In this document: in pieces, positions 16,160 through 24,822 of the stretch
How positions within the stretch are numbered: position 1 is the first letter of the stretch
How the letters are laid out: every line of letters starts with the position of its first letter
NCBI GenBank assembly: GCA_036491755.1
Contig: DASXBJ010000125.1
Location: forward strand, 1-37,944
Direction of reading: 5' to 3'
Origin: DASXBJ01 sp036491755
Lineage (GTDB): Bacteria > Chloroflexota > Dormibacteria > Dormibacterales > Dormibacteraceae
DNA length: 37,944 bases
Program-made: the position numbers and the translations under genes
Notes under the pieces: model-generated
Database searches by the model: none
What the model was told of the DNA's origin: nothing
The model's input: only the letters and a program-made list of their open reading frames with translations

Positions 16160-17490
16160 TGGCGATCGCGCCGGAAGAGGGCCACGACCTCACAGCAGCG
16201 CCCGAGGCGGCCACCGCGGAGGTGCCGCCGGAGCTGGTCGCACAGACCTTTGGCGAGTACGCCCGCGCCTGGTGGGCGCGTGTCAAGGGTGGCCAGAGCG
16301 GCGTGCTCCCGGTGGTCGTCGGCCTGGCCGGGATCATGGTGGTCTTCGAGATCATCAGCCCCAACCACGTCTTCCTGCACGCCGACAACCTGGTCAACCT
16401 GTTCGAGCAGAGCGCCGTCTTCATGGTCCTGGCGATGGCGGAGGCCTTCGTCCTCCTCCTCGGCGAGATCGACCTGTCCGTCGGCTACGTCGGAGCATGC
16501 GGCGGGGTCATCGGCGTGCAGCTCGTGCAGCCGGTGACGACCAACTGGCCGTGGTGGGCCGCGATCGTGACCGCGCTCGCCTTCTGCTTCGCGGTGGGCG
16601 TGGTCCAGGGCACGATCATCACGCGCCTGGGCATCCCCTCCTTCATCGTCACGCTGGCCGGCTTTCTCATCTTCAACGGCGTGATGCTGATCCTCCTGCT
16701 GCTGGGGCCGTTCTCGGGGTATCCGAACCTCGTCTCGCCAAGCCCCAACGTGAAGGTGCTGTTCAACCTGATGGCTGGCAACATCGACCCGACCATCAGC
16801 TGGATCGCGATGGCGGTGGTCGTGCTTGGGCTCGGAGCCCTTTTCTGGCTGGGTGACCAGCGCCGCCGAAGCAGCGGTCTCGTCGCCCCGCCGGTCAGCC
16901 TGACCCTGATCAAGATCGGCCTGATCGCCGCCGCCGGCATCATCGTGGTGGGCATCTCCAACGTCAACCGGGCCGTCTCCGGGGAGCTCGCCGGCGTGCC
17001 GTGGGTGGTTCCCATCGTGCTTGGGGTCCTCGGCGTCTGGACCATCCTGCTGGAGCGCACGAGGTACGGGCGATACGTCTACGCGATCGGCGGCAACGCG
17101 GAGGCTGCGCGGCGCGCCGGCGTCGACGTGGCGCTGATCCGCACCATCGCATTCGGGCTGTGCTCGATGACAGCCGGCATCGGCGGGCTGCTCTACGCGT
17201 CCTATATAGGCGGCATGTCCAACAACGTCCAGGGCGGCCAGCTCGTCCTGTTTGCGGTGGCCGCCGCCGTGATCGGCGGGACGAGCCTGTTCGGCGGCCG
17301 GGGCAAGGTGATCCACGGCGTCCTGGGCGGCCTGGTGATCGGAGGGATCTACAACGGCATGTACCTCCAGGGTCTGGACGTGCAGAGGATCTTCATCGTG
17401 ACCGGCCTGGTGCTCCTGGCGGCGGTGAGCATCGACGCCCTCTCCCGCCGCAGCAGCAGCAGCGGAGGCGCGTTGGGCCTGGGGCGCTAG
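16159..17490 (+). CDS. xylH: Sugar ABC transporter permease, XylH/RbsC type
   Basis: A 443-residue membrane protein with an N-terminal hydrophilic tail of about 45 residues and about ten membrane helices. It carries the BPD_transp_2-family signatures LLLGEIDLSVGYV, GIPSFIVTLAG, and YAIGGNAEAARRAGV in the cytoplasmic loop that contacts the ATPase, followed by VIGGTSLFGGRGK. It probably forms a homodimeric channel for the sugar delivered by the XylF-like protein. The ATG overlaps the ATPase stop. The gene ends 53 bases before lon with no clear terminator, so some transcripts may continue into lon. XylH is preferred over RbsC because of the XylF-like partner. Confidence 0.92.
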   Translation: MAIAPEEGHDLTAAPEAATAEVPPELVAQTFGEYARAWWARVKGGQSGVLPVVVGLAGIMVVFEIISPNHVFLHADNLVNLFEQSAVFMVLAMAEAFVLLLGEIDLSVGYVGACGGVIGVQLVQPVTTNWPWWAAIVTALAFCFAVGVVQGTIITRLGIPSFIVTLAGFLIFNGVMLILLLLGPFSGYPNLVSPSPNVKVLFNLMAGNIDPTISWIAMAVVVLGLGALFWLGDQRRRSSGLVAPPVSLTLIKIGLIAAAGIIVVGISNVNRAVSGELAGVPWVVPIVLGVLGVWTILLERTRYGRYVYAIGGNAEAARRAGVDVALIRTIAFGLCSMTAGIGGLLYASYIGGMSNNVQGGQLVLFAVAAAVIGGTSLFGGRGKVIHGVLGGLVIGGIYNGMYLQGLDVQRIFIVTGLVLLAAVSIDALSRRSSSSGGALGLGR

Positions 17491-17543
17491 CAACGCCCCC
17501 ACGATTGGGAATCGGTCGACCTGGGTAAACGTTCTTCATACAA

Positions 17544-19889
17544 ATGGCAACACCAAAGTCGGAACTCCTGCCCGTCCTCCCCATGGACGACGTCGTCGTC
17601 CTCCCCCACATGACCGTCACCCTCGCTGTCGAAGGCGACGACCAGAAGGCCGCGATCGAGGCCGCCCGCCAGGGCAGCCGGACGATCCTTTTGGTCCCCC
17701 GCATCGAGGGCAAGTTCGGCGCCATCGGCACCGTCGGGCGCCTGGGCGAGTCGGCCGAGCTGCCGACCGGCGCCGAGGCCTTCATCATCCGCGGCGAGTA
17801 CCGCGCCCGGCTCGGCAGCGGCCAGGCCGACATCGGCGGGGCCCTCTGGGTCAAGGCCGACCCCATCCTCGACCCCGAACCGCCGACCGAGCGCTCGGTC
17901 GAGCTGTCGCGCGAGTACCGCGCCCTGCTCGAGAACCTGGTCGAGTCCCGCGGCGTGCCGCAGGTCGTCCAGTTCCTGCGCGCGGCCAAGACCCCCGGCC
18001 ACCTGGCCGACCTGGCCGGCTACTCGCCCGACCTCACGATCGAGCAGAAGCTCCAGGTCCTGGAGACCGCCGACCTCGAGGAGAGGCTGGCGATGCTCAT
18101 CGGCTGGACCAAGGGCATCCTCGCTGACGCGTCGCTGAAGGAGAAGATCCGCTCGGACGTGGCCGAGGGCATGGAGAAGACGCAGCGCGAGTTCCTCCTG
18201 CGCCAGCAGCTGGAAGCGATCAAGAAGCAGCTCAACGAGGGCCAGACCGACGTGGTCTCGACCTACCGCGAGAGGGTGGCCAAGGCCAGCATGCCCGAGT
18301 CGGTGCTGACCGAGGTCAACCGGGAGCTGGACAGGCTCGAGCGCACCAGCGAGCAGAACCCCGAGTACGGCTGGATCCGCACCTACCTGGACTGGATGCT
18401 GGACATCCCCTGGAACGTGCGGTCGGACGACAACTATGACCTGGGCGAAGCGCGCCGCATCCTCGACGAGGACCACACCGGACTGTCCGACGTCAAGGAC
18501 CGCATCATCGAGTTCCTCGCCGTGCGCAAGCTGCGCAACGAGCGCGGCCTCGAGCTGCTGGGCGGCCGCGGCTCCGGCGCGATCATCACGCTGGTCGGAC
18601 CCCCGGGAGTCGGCAAGACCTCGCTTGGCGAGTCAGTGGCGCGCGCCCTCGGCCGGAAGTTCACCCGCGTGTCGCTGGGCGGCATCCGGGACGAGGCTGA
18701 CATCCGCGGCCACCGCCGCACGTACGTCGGCGCCCTGCCGGGCCGCATCGTGCGCGCCCTGAAGGATGCCGGGACCAAGAACCCCGTGATCATGCTCGAC
18801 GAGATCGACAAGGTCGGCAGCGACTGGCGGGGCGACCCGTCGTCCGCCCTCCTCGAGGTGCTGGACCCAGCACAGAACCACACGTTCCGCGACCACTACC
18901 TCGAGGTCGACCTCGACCTGTCCGAGGTGCTGTTCATCCCCACCGCCAACGTCGCCGAGACGATCCCCGGCCCGCTGCTGGACCGAATGGAGCTCATCCG
19001 CTTGGACGGCTACACCGAAGAGGAGAAGGTCGCGATCGCGCGCGATCACCTGCTGCCGCGACAGGTCAAGCAGGCCGGATTGAACCCCGAAGAGGTCACG
19101 GTCTCCGACGACGCGATCATGAAGGTCATCACCGACCACACCCGCGAGGCGGGCGTGCGGAACCTCGAGCGCGAGCTGGGCAAGATCACTCGCAAGATCG
19201 CGACCAAGGTCGCGAAAAAAGACCTGACGCCGCCGGTCGCGATCACCCCTGACCGCGTGCGCGAGTTCCTGGGCAAGCCGAAGTTCGACAACGAGGTTGC
19301 CGAGCGCACCGCCGTGCCCGGCGTGGCAACGGGCCTGGCCGTCACAGGCACCGGAGGCGACGTCCTCTTCGTGGAGGCGACCGCCACCGAGGGCAACGGC
19401 CACGGGGCCTCGCTGATCCTGACCGGCCAGCTGGGCGACGTGATGAAGGAGTCCGCGCAGATCGCGCTGTCGTACGTCCAGTCACACGCCCAAGCCTTGA
19501 AGATCGACGACGCCGTTGCGAACAAGTCGTTCCACATTCACGTGCCCGAGGGCGCCGTGCCCAAGGACGGCCCGTCGGCCGGCGTGACGATGACGACCGC
19601 CATCGTGAGCCTGCTCACCGGACGGCCAATGCGCAGCGTCGTGGCAATGACCGGCGAGGTCACGCTGCAGGGATTGGTGCTACCGATCGGCGGCGTCAAG
19701 CAGAAAGTGCTCGCGGCTCACCGCATGGGCTTGCAGGAGGTCATTCTGCCGAAGCGCAACGAAAAGGACATTGACGACGTGCCGCAGAGCGTGCGCGAGT
19801 CGATGAAGTTCCACTTCGCGAGCCGGATGGAAGATGTGCTCGAGTACGCGCTCGAGCCCATCGCCACCGCGACGATCGTGGCTGCCTAG
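17544..19889 (+). CDS. lon: ATP-dependent protease Lon
   Basis: A 781-residue protein, the usual length for bacterial LonA. The order is an N-terminal substrate-recognition domain starting PVLPMDDVVVLPHM, a helical linker with the EFLLRQQLEAIKKQL signature, an AAA+ module with Walker A GPPGVGKT at 352-359 and an LDEIDK Walker B, and a C-terminal protease domain with the catalytic dyad S678 (in DGPSAG) and K721 (in GGVKQK), 43 residues apart as in E. coli Lon. It degrades misfolded and regulatory proteins, including some antitoxins. It converges with hipA, with 9 bases between the stops. The ATG at 17544 is used; no strong ribosome binding site is visible. Confidence 0.98.
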   Translation: MATPKSELLPVLPMDDVVVLPHMTVTLAVEGDDQKAAIEAARQGSRTILLVPRIEGKFGAIGTVGRLGESAELPTGAEAFIIRGEYRARLGSGQADIGGALWVKADPILDPEPPTERSVELSREYRALLENLVESRGVPQVVQFLRAAKTPGHLADLAGYSPDLTIEQKLQVLETADLEERLAMLIGWTKGILADASLKEKIRSDVAEGMEKTQREFLLRQQLEAIKKQLNEGQTDVVSTYRERVAKASMPESVLTEVNRELDRLERTSEQNPEYGWIRTYLDWMLDIPWNVRSDDNYDLGEARRILDEDHTGLSDVKDRIIEFLAVRKLRNERGLELLGGRGSGAIITLVGPPGVGKTSLGESVARALGRKFTRVSLGGIRDEADIRGHRRTYVGALPGRIVRALKDAGTKNPVIMLDEIDKVGSDWRGDPSSALLEVLDPAQNHTFRDHYLEVDLDLSEVLFIPTANVAETIPGPLLDRMELIRLDGYTEEEKVAIARDHLLPRQVKQAGLNPEEVTVSDDAIMKVITDHTREAGVRNLERELGKITRKIATKVAKKDLTPPVAITPDRVREFLGKPKFDNEVAERTAVPGVATGLAVTGTGGDVLFVEATATEGNGHGASLILTGQLGDVMKESAQIALSYVQSHAQALKIDDAVANKSFHIHVPEGAVPKDGPSAGVTMTTAIVSLLTGRPMRSVVAMTGEVTLQGLVLPIGGVKQKVLAAHRMGLQEVILPKRNEKDIDDVPQSVRESMKFHFASRMEDVLEYALEPIATATIVAA

Positions 19890-19898
19890 CAGATCGAC

Positions 19899-21170
19899 TC
19901 ACACGAAGGCACGATGTGCCTTCTGGATGCGCTCGATCTCGCGCTCGTCGACACGCGCAATCGCAGCGAATTCTCTCCACCGCGAAACCGCCTCTTGAAC
20001 TTCAGCCAAGACCAGCTCGGCGCTGCCCCGCTTCAATACCGCGGCTTCCGCGCACGCGCGAAAGTCGTCCAGCTCGAATCCGTCGCGCTTCCCGTTGATG
20101 GACATCTGATGCTCCCTCGTCCACACCCCGGTCGGGTTATACGCGTAGGTCACGTCGAACGCGGGCGCGAGCGTCCAGCTGCCGCGCCTGTTCATGAGGA
20201 ACGCGATGTTCTTGACATGGTCATCCTGATTCCGTGCCACAACGTTGAATACCATGCGTCTGAATTGCTGCTCGGCAAGATCGCTGCCGAGCCCCAGCTG
20301 ACGCATCGCGAAGAAGGCCTGCTCGTATGAGTTGGCCCCCGGCTGATTGAAGTCAAGGTGGCTGAGACCCGCGAGAGACTGCATGTGAACCTTGGAGCCG
20401 TCGTCCATGCGATCGAATCGTTTGGTCATGAAATGGCGCCGGCCGTTCTCTTCGAGGAGACGGCACTCGGTCATCGAGATGCCCGCCTCTCGCGCCATCA
20501 ACGCATACGCGTATTCGATCGCGCAGTAGCCCTGCGGGTCGTCCAACTCCTTGTCCTTGTTGCCCACCACTCCGTCGAACTTGAGGATCCAGTACTCAAA
20601 GCCAGGTCCCGCCTCCACCTGGCCTGAACGCACCTCGAGGGTTGCCGGGTTGAACGCGATCACTGCCTTTGCCCGGGCGCCGCCGGCGGAGGTGCCCACC
20701 AGCAGGATGTCGCGGACGCCCTGATCTCCATCCTTCAGTGAGGCGATGAATTCGTTGCGCCGTGTCAATGCTTCGGTGGCCAGCTGCACGAGCGAGTCGA
20801 CCTGCAGGTCTTTGCTGCGAGTGCTCCTCGGGCCGCGCTGGGGCGTGAATTCGATCGCTCCCATTCCGCGTGACCCGATGTAGCAGAGTCGCTCGACGAC
20901 GTTGAAGCTCTCGGGGGTTCTGCCCTCAGCCGCGAGCCAGGCATCGATGATTGCGTTCCCAAACCTGTCCGGCAGCGAGTCGGCGAGCAGGCCGGGCAGG
21001 CCTCGGAAACTTTCCCTGCTCAGTCCCGGAAAGCTGTAGGGCTCCTGGCGCAGCGGCATCGTGATTGGAGACACCTGGATCCCGCTGTGAAGGAATGCCG
21101 GCTCGTACTGAAATGCAGCGACGTCGGTGTTGTCGTCAATGGACACCGCGCCGATGTTGGTTCCCCACAA
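19899..21170 (-). CDS. hipA: HipA-family serine/threonine kinase toxin
   Basis: A 423-residue protein with the HipA layout: an N-terminal HipA_N domain (about 1-110, including LADSLPDRFGN and GSRGMGAIEF) and a kinase-like C-terminal domain. Visible motifs are GTSAGGARAK (159-168), the glycine/serine-rich loop, WILKFDG, the catalytic NQDDHVKN (314-321) and the metal-binding APAFDV (D339). HipA toxins phosphorylate translation factors such as glutamyl-tRNA synthetase and cause growth arrest. The first plausible start is the TTG at 21170, since no ATG or GTG is in frame after the upstream hipB stop. Only 20 bases separate it from hipB. All kinase residues look intact, so it may be active. Confidence 0.9.
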   Translation of the reverse strand: MWGTNIGAVSIDDNTDVAAFQYEPAFLHSGIQVSPITMPLRQEPYSFPGLSRESFRGLPGLLADSLPDRFGNAIIDAWLAAEGRTPESFNVVERLCYIGSRGMGAIEFTPQRGPRSTRSKDLQVDSLVQLATEALTRRNEFIASLKDGDQGVRDILLVGTSAGGARAKAVIAFNPATLEVRSGQVEAGPGFEYWILKFDGVVGNKDKELDDPQGYCAIEYAYALMAREAGISMTECRLLEENGRRHFMTKRFDRMDDGSKVHMQSLAGLSHLDFNQPGANSYEQAFFAMRQLGLGSDLAEQQFRRMVFNVVARNQDDHVKNIAFLMNRRGSWTLAPAFDVTYAYNPTGVWTREHQMSINGKRDGFELDDFRACAEAAVLKRGSAELVLAEVQEAVSRWREFAAIARVDEREIERIQKAHRAFV

Positions 21171-21190
21171 TCGAACAGCTGCGGTGGTGC

Positions 21191-21571
21191 TCAGGACGGA
21201 CCGCTCCCGTGCTCCTCGTCCCCCCAGCGCCAGTGCTCTGGCGCTCGCATAGCGTGAGATGCCGAGGACACGCGCATGCGCGCGCGCTGCCGTTCACTGC
21301 CGCGGAGCCTCAGCCGCTCGATCGGAGTGGGCGTGGTCTCCGGCACCAGGAGCTCGAGGCGCCCAAGCATGTCGAGAGCCCTCAGGACCCTGATCAGGGT
21401 CGACAGGTCGCCTGACCCACCTGCCTCCAGCCTCTGCAGGGTGGCGCGTCCGATTCCGGCCCTCGCCGCCACCTGCGCCTGGGTCAGGTTGCGCTCCAGC
21501 CTGGTGCGGGCGAGTCGACGCGCCAGCTCGCCCAGGATGGCCGCATCGCTCTGCAGAGATTCAAATTTCAC
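21191..21571 (-). CDS. hipB: HipB-like XRE-family antitoxin
   Basis: A 126-residue DNA-binding protein. An XRE helix-turn-helix covers about residues 30-52 (LTQAQVAARAGIGRATLQRL), followed by a helix and a short beta-strand segment as in HipB. The last 45 residues are arginine rich and hydrophilic, longer than in E. coli HipB. It would neutralise HipA and repress its own promoter; direct repeats upstream fit such an operator. The start is the GTG at 21571. A TATAAT at 21586-21581 on this strand would place transcription start only a few bases upstream of the GTG, implying a very short or absent 5' leader. Confidence 0.87.
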   Translation of the reverse strand: MKFESLQSDAAILGELARRLARTRLERNLTQAQVAARAGIGRATLQRLEAGGSGDLSTLIRVLRALDMLGRLELLVPETTPTPIERLRLRGSERQRARMRVSSASHAMRAPEHWRWGDEEHGSGPS

Positions 21572-21580
21572 AACACCTCA

Positions 21581-21618
21581 ATTATAAGGCGTTACAGCCG
21601 CTTGTCGCGGTTACAGCC
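21581..21618 (-). promoter_or_regulatory. hipBA promoter with two direct repeats (probable HipB operator)
   Basis: On the minus strand a perfect TATAAT lies at 21586-21581 and a GCGACA (-35-like, four of six) 16 bases upstream. Two exact copies of GGCTGTAAC (minus strand; plus-strand GTTACAGCC at 21591-21599 and 21610-21618) flank and overlap the -35, with a 19-base period. This is a likely autoregulatory binding site. Confidence 0.6.
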
Positions 21619-21639
21619 TCGATCCTGAGGCCTAAACAG

Positions 21640-21704
21640 TATGATCATAACGACTGAGTATTGAGGCTTTCTCAGCCAATATACACGATAAAGACTCATA
21701 TTGG
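21640..21704. repeat. Palindromes in the AT-richer gap between hipB and the CoA-binding gene
   Basis: The gap holds a perfect 10-bp palindrome TATGATCATA (21640-21649), an inverted pair CTGAG/CTCAG (21654-21658 and 21671-21675), and an inverted pair CCAATAT/ATATTGG (21676-21682 and 21698-21704). It is clearly richer in A and T than the flanking genes. No gene is visible. It could contain operators for either side or be scar sequence from gain of the toxin-antitoxin pair. Confidence 0.5.
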
Positions 21705-21813
21705 ATGCGTTGTGTCTCAGACCGAGACCGGCGGTGCCGGCCGATCTCGCGATGGCTTTGCAGGGGCGGCTGGAGCGAGGAATATCAGCCACTGATCGGA
21801 GCTTGCATCTGGC

Positions 21814-22230
21814 ATGGGGCTCAGCTCGAACCAGATCCTGGAGCAGGCACGCACGATTGCGGTGGTCGGCGCCTCGCGCAATCCAGACAAGGCCGGCGGC
21901 TCGGTTCCGTTCGGCCTGCAAAAGCGCGGGTTTCGCATCATCCCGATCAACCCCTACGCCGACGAGCTCTTCGGCGAGCGCGCCTACCGCTCCCTGCTCG
22001 ACGTACCCGAGAAGATCGACCTGGTCGACGTCTTCCGGCCCGCGGCGGATGCGCCGGAGATAGCGCGCCAGGCCGCCCAGGTGGGCGCGAAGGCGCTGTG
22101 GCTGCAGCTCGACATCCGCTCCGACGAGGCGCGCCGGATCGCCGAGGCGGCCGGCATGGACTATGTCGAGGACGAGTGCACCGCAGTGGTCAGCTCCCTG
22201 TATCGAATCCACAAACCGAGCGCGGCTTAG
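21814..22230 (+). CDS. CoA-binding domain protein (YccU type)
   Basis: A 138-residue single-domain protein of the CoA_binding_2 family. It has the Rossmann-fold start IAVVGASRNPDKAG, then GFRIIPINPYADELFGERAYRSL, DLVDVFRPA and a conserved-type C-terminal ECTAVV-like segment. These small proteins bind coenzyme A; their cellular role is not established. The ATG at 21814 has CGGAG about 12 bases upstream. It is followed 16 bases later by the CYTH-domain gene on the same strand, probably one transcript. Confidence 0.9.
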   Translation: MGLSSNQILEQARTIAVVGASRNPDKAGGSVPFGLQKRGFRIIPINPYADELFGERAYRSLLDVPEKIDLVDVFRPAADAPEIARQAAQVGAKALWLQLDIRSDEARRIAEAAGMDYVEDECTAVVSSLYRIHKPSAA

Positions 22231-22246
22231 CCGCTAATCTCGTGGC

Positions 22247-22879
22247 GTGGCCCGCAAGAAGCGCCAGCTCCGCGACCGCAGCATCGAGTCCGAGCTCAAG
22301 TTTCGCGTCTCGGGACCACGCGACCATGAGACCCTGCGAGAGGTCCTTCTGCAGCGGGGCGCCCAGCTGGAGGACACCTACCGCGAGGAGAACTATCGCT
22401 TCAACGGCCCAGGCAAGTCCACGCGCCAGACGACGCTCCGCCTGCGAGTCCTCGATGGCGGTCCACGCGGCTACCTGACCGCAAAGGGACGGGCCAGGTT
22501 CGAGGGCCGCGTCAAGATCCGCGAAGAAACCGAGATTGCCGTATCCGACGCCCACGCGACGCTCGACCTTTTGACGCAGCTCCAGTTCAAGGTCGCGTGG
22601 TCATATCCGAAGCGTCGCGCGATGTGGATGCTCGACGGTGTCGCGGTCACGCTCGACGAGCTGGAGTTCGGCCATTTCGTCGAGCTCGAAGGCCCGGCGG
22701 CCGCGCTGCCGGACCTGGCCCGCAGCCTGGGTCTGGATCCCAACCTGGCGCTTCGCGAGAGCTACTCCGTGATGGCGCGCTCGTACCTGAAGAGCGGGAG
22801 GCCCTCTGCCTTGCCGGCGACTCCCGTCAACCCTCAGCCGCCGGAGCCCGTCCCCTCAACAGCGAAACGGAGCTCGTAG
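22247..22879 (+). CDS. CYTH-domain protein (class IV adenylate cyclase / triphosphatase-like)
   Basis: A 210-residue protein with the CYTH signature ExExK at residues 14-18 (ESELK), followed by basic and acidic strands typical of the triphosphate tunnel fold (LRLRVLDG, TAKGRARFEGRVKIREETEI, DELEFGHFVELEG). Members hydrolyse triphosphates such as thiamine triphosphate or tripolyphosphate, or cyclise ATP; which applies here cannot be told. The start is the GTG at 22247. Its C-terminal 35 residues are proline/serine rich, and its last 46 bases overlap the end of the opposite-strand acetyltransferase gene, so the tail may be recent. Confidence 0.88.
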   Translation: MARKKRQLRDRSIESELKFRVSGPRDHETLREVLLQRGAQLEDTYREENYRFNGPGKSTRQTTLRLRVLDGGPRGYLTAKGRARFEGRVKIREETEIAVSDAHATLDLLTQLQFKVAWSYPKRRAMWMLDGVAVTLDELEFGHFVELEGPAAALPDLARSLGLDPNLALRESYSVMARSYLKSGRPSALPATPVNPQPPEPVPSTAKRSS

Positions 22880-23373
22880 CTCTCGGCGTCGAAATCGCCC
22901 TCGCCGCCCTCCGGCCGCCAGTCGAGCGGACCGATGTGCCTGAACCCCAGCTTCTCGGCGACACGGCGGCTGGCATGGTTGTCCCGGCCCGCCCACAGCG
23001 TGAGCCGGCTCACGCCCAGGTGGAGACGCGCCCAGGTGACCAGCGCGCGCGCGGCCTCCGTCGTCAGCCCCTGGCCGGCGTGGTCGGTGCGGATCCAGTA
23101 GTGGAGCTCGGCCGCATCGCCTTCGCGATTGAGCCCGGCCACGCCGAGGATCGTGCCCGTCTCGCGCTCCACGACCGCGAAGTGGAAGACGTGGCCGGCG
23201 GCCCACTCCCGCACGTCGCGGCGGGTCAGCTCGCGCGAGCCCTCCATGGTGGGTTCGCGAGCCCACGGCATCCAGGGCAAGAGCTCCGGCCGCGAATCCA
23301 CGACCGCCGAGTTGATGCCCTCGGCATGATCCGGCGTCACGGGCTCGAGCAGGAGTCGCTCGGTCTCGAGCAC
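22834..23373 (-). CDS. GNAT-family N-acetyltransferase (RimJ/RimL type)
   Basis: A 179-residue protein starting VLETERLLLEPVTPDHAEGI, the usual opening of RimJ/RimL-type acetyltransferases. The acetyl-CoA site is seen in YWIRTDHAGQGLTTEAARAL, followed by NHASRRVAEKLGFRHIG. It would acetylate a protein N-terminus or a small amine; the substrate is unknown. The GTG at 23373 begins 14 bases after the aldehyde dehydrogenase stop, so the two are probably co-transcribed. Its 3' end overlaps that of the convergent CYTH gene by 46 bases. A much longer same-frame reading extends through the dehydrogenase gene but has no protein-like features there. Confidence 0.88.
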   Translation of the reverse strand: MLETERLLLEPVTPDHAEGINSAVVDSRPELLPWMPWAREPTMEGSRELTRRDVREWAAGHVFHFAVVERETGTILGVAGLNREGDAAELHYWIRTDHAGQGLTTEAARALVTWARLHLGVSRLTLWAGRDNHASRRVAEKLGFRHIGPLDWRPEGGEGDFDAESYELRFAVEGTGSGG

Positions 23374-23387
23374 CGCCCGCTCGGGCG

Positions 23388-24794
23388 CTACTCCGCCCGT
23401 GGCGGTGGCGCGGTCTGAGCGGTGGCCTTGGCCGGACCCACCCAGATGGTCTGGATGTTGGTGAACTCCTTGATCCCGTACTCCGACAGCTCGCGGCCGT
23501 AGCCTGACCGCTTGACCCCGCCAAACGGCAGCCGCGCGTCCGAGGCCACCATCCCGTTCACGAAGACCTGCCCGGCCTCGATGCGCTCGGCCAGCTTTTT
23601 CGCAAGCTCGACGTCCCTCGTCCAGATCGCCGACCCGAGCCCGAACTCGGAGTCGTTGGCCACGCGCAGCGCGTCTTCCGCGTCCTTGACGCGGATCACG
23701 GCGGCCACGGGGCCGAACGTCTCCTCGTGGTACGCGGGCATGCCCGGCCGGACGTTCGAGAGGACCGTCGGCTGGAAGAAGTAACCGTCGCCTTTGATCC
23801 GCTTGCCGCCGACCAGCGCGCGGGCGCCGAGGCGCACCGATTCGCCGACCTGGCGCTCGAGATCGCCGACCAGGTCCTCGCGGGCCAGCGGCCCGACCTG
23901 GTTGGCCCTGTCCATCGGGTCGCCGACCTTGAGCGCCGCGACCGCGGCCGTGAACAGCTGCTCGAACTGATCGGCGACGGACTCCTCCACGATGAACCGT
24001 TTCGCGGCGATGCAGCTCTGGCCGTTGTTCTGGTTGCGGGCGCGGCAGGCCACCGTCGCGGCCGCGTTGAGGTCGGCGTCCGCGAGCACGATGAACGGGT
24101 CCGACCCGCCCAGCTCGAGCACCGCCTTCTTCAGCGCCTTCCCGGCAGTGGCGGCGACCAGGGCTCCCGCGGTGTCGGAGCCGGTCAGGGTGACGGCGGC
24201 CACCCGGTGATCCGCGACGATCCGATCCACGGCGCCCGAGCCGACCAGGAGAGTCTGGAAGACGCCTTCGGGGACGCCCGCCTCGCGGAACACCTCTTCG
24301 ATCGCGAGCGCGGATTGAGGCACGTTCGACGAGTGCTTCAGCAGCATCACGTTGCCTGCGCTCAAAGCCGGCAGCGCCGCCCGGAACGCCTGCCAGAACG
24401 GGAAGTTCCACGGCATCACCGCCAGGACGACGCCGAGCGGCTGGAAGCGCACGTAGCTCTGCGTGGCGGTGCTGTCGACCGCCTCGTCGGCCAGCAGCCG
24501 GGCGGCGTTGTCGGCGAACCAGGCCGCCGTCCAGGCGCACTTCTCGATCTCGGCTTCGGCTTCCACGATCGGCTTGCCCATCTCGGCCGTCAGCAGGGCC
24601 GCGAAGCGCGCCCTGTCCGCCCGCAGGACTCCGGCGACCGAGCGCATGAGCTCGGCGCGCATCTCCAGCCCGCCGTCGCGCCAGGCGTGCCTCGTGGCCC
24701 AGGCCCGCGCGATCGCGGCTTCCACCCCTGCTTCATCCAGCTCAGGAAACGTGGCGAGCTCCCGGCCGGTCGCCGGGTCTATCGATTTCAGCAC
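23388..24794 (-). CDS. NAD(P)-dependent aldehyde dehydrogenase, succinate-semialdehyde dehydrogenase-like
   Basis: A 468-residue aldehyde dehydrogenase of full length. It contains MPWNFPFWQAFR, the cofactor-site glutamate E227 in LELGGSDPF and the catalytic cysteine C261 in NNGQSCIAAKR, plus ETFGPVAAV near the C-terminus. The closest remembered relatives are GabD/Sad (YneI)-type succinate-semialdehyde dehydrogenases, which oxidise succinic semialdehyde to succinate. No GABA transaminase is present, so other aldehydes are possible. The start is the GTG at 24794, divergent from glgE with only 28 bases between, so their promoters must overlap. Confidence 0.92.
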   Translation of the reverse strand: MLKSIDPATGRELATFPELDEAGVEAAIARAWATRHAWRDGGLEMRAELMRSVAGVLRADRARFAALLTAEMGKPIVEAEAEIEKCAWTAAWFADNAARLLADEAVDSTATQSYVRFQPLGVVLAVMPWNFPFWQAFRAALPALSAGNVMLLKHSSNVPQSALAIEEVFREAGVPEGVFQTLLVGSGAVDRIVADHRVAAVTLTGSDTAGALVAATAGKALKKAVLELGGSDPFIVLADADLNAAATVACRARNQNNGQSCIAAKRFIVEESVADQFEQLFTAAVAALKVGDPMDRANQVGPLAREDLVGDLERQVGESVRLGARALVGGKRIKGDGYFFQPTVLSNVRPGMPAYHEETFGPVAAVIRVKDAEDALRVANDSEFGLGSAIWTRDVELAKKLAERIEAGQVFVNGMVASDARLPFGGVKRSGYGRELSEYGIKEFTNIQTIWVGPAKATAQTAPPPRAE

Positions 24795-24822
24795 CCTGTC
24801 GAATCATGCCACGATTGATCCT

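Noticed and set aside
16045..17502. Long minus-strand open frame over the permease gene
   Set aside because: The translation is His/Asp/Gln/Arg rich with no domain, as expected for the antisense of a membrane-protein gene.
17491..17543. A lon heat-shock promoter or HrcA/HspR operator
   Set aside because: The 53-base gap has no convincing inverted repeat or -35/-10 pair.
23388..24540. Extension of the acetyltransferase frame through the aldehyde dehydrogenase gene
   Set aside because: Only the part after the GTG at 23373 reads as a GNAT protein; the rest is Arg/Gly-rich shadow of the dehydrogenase.
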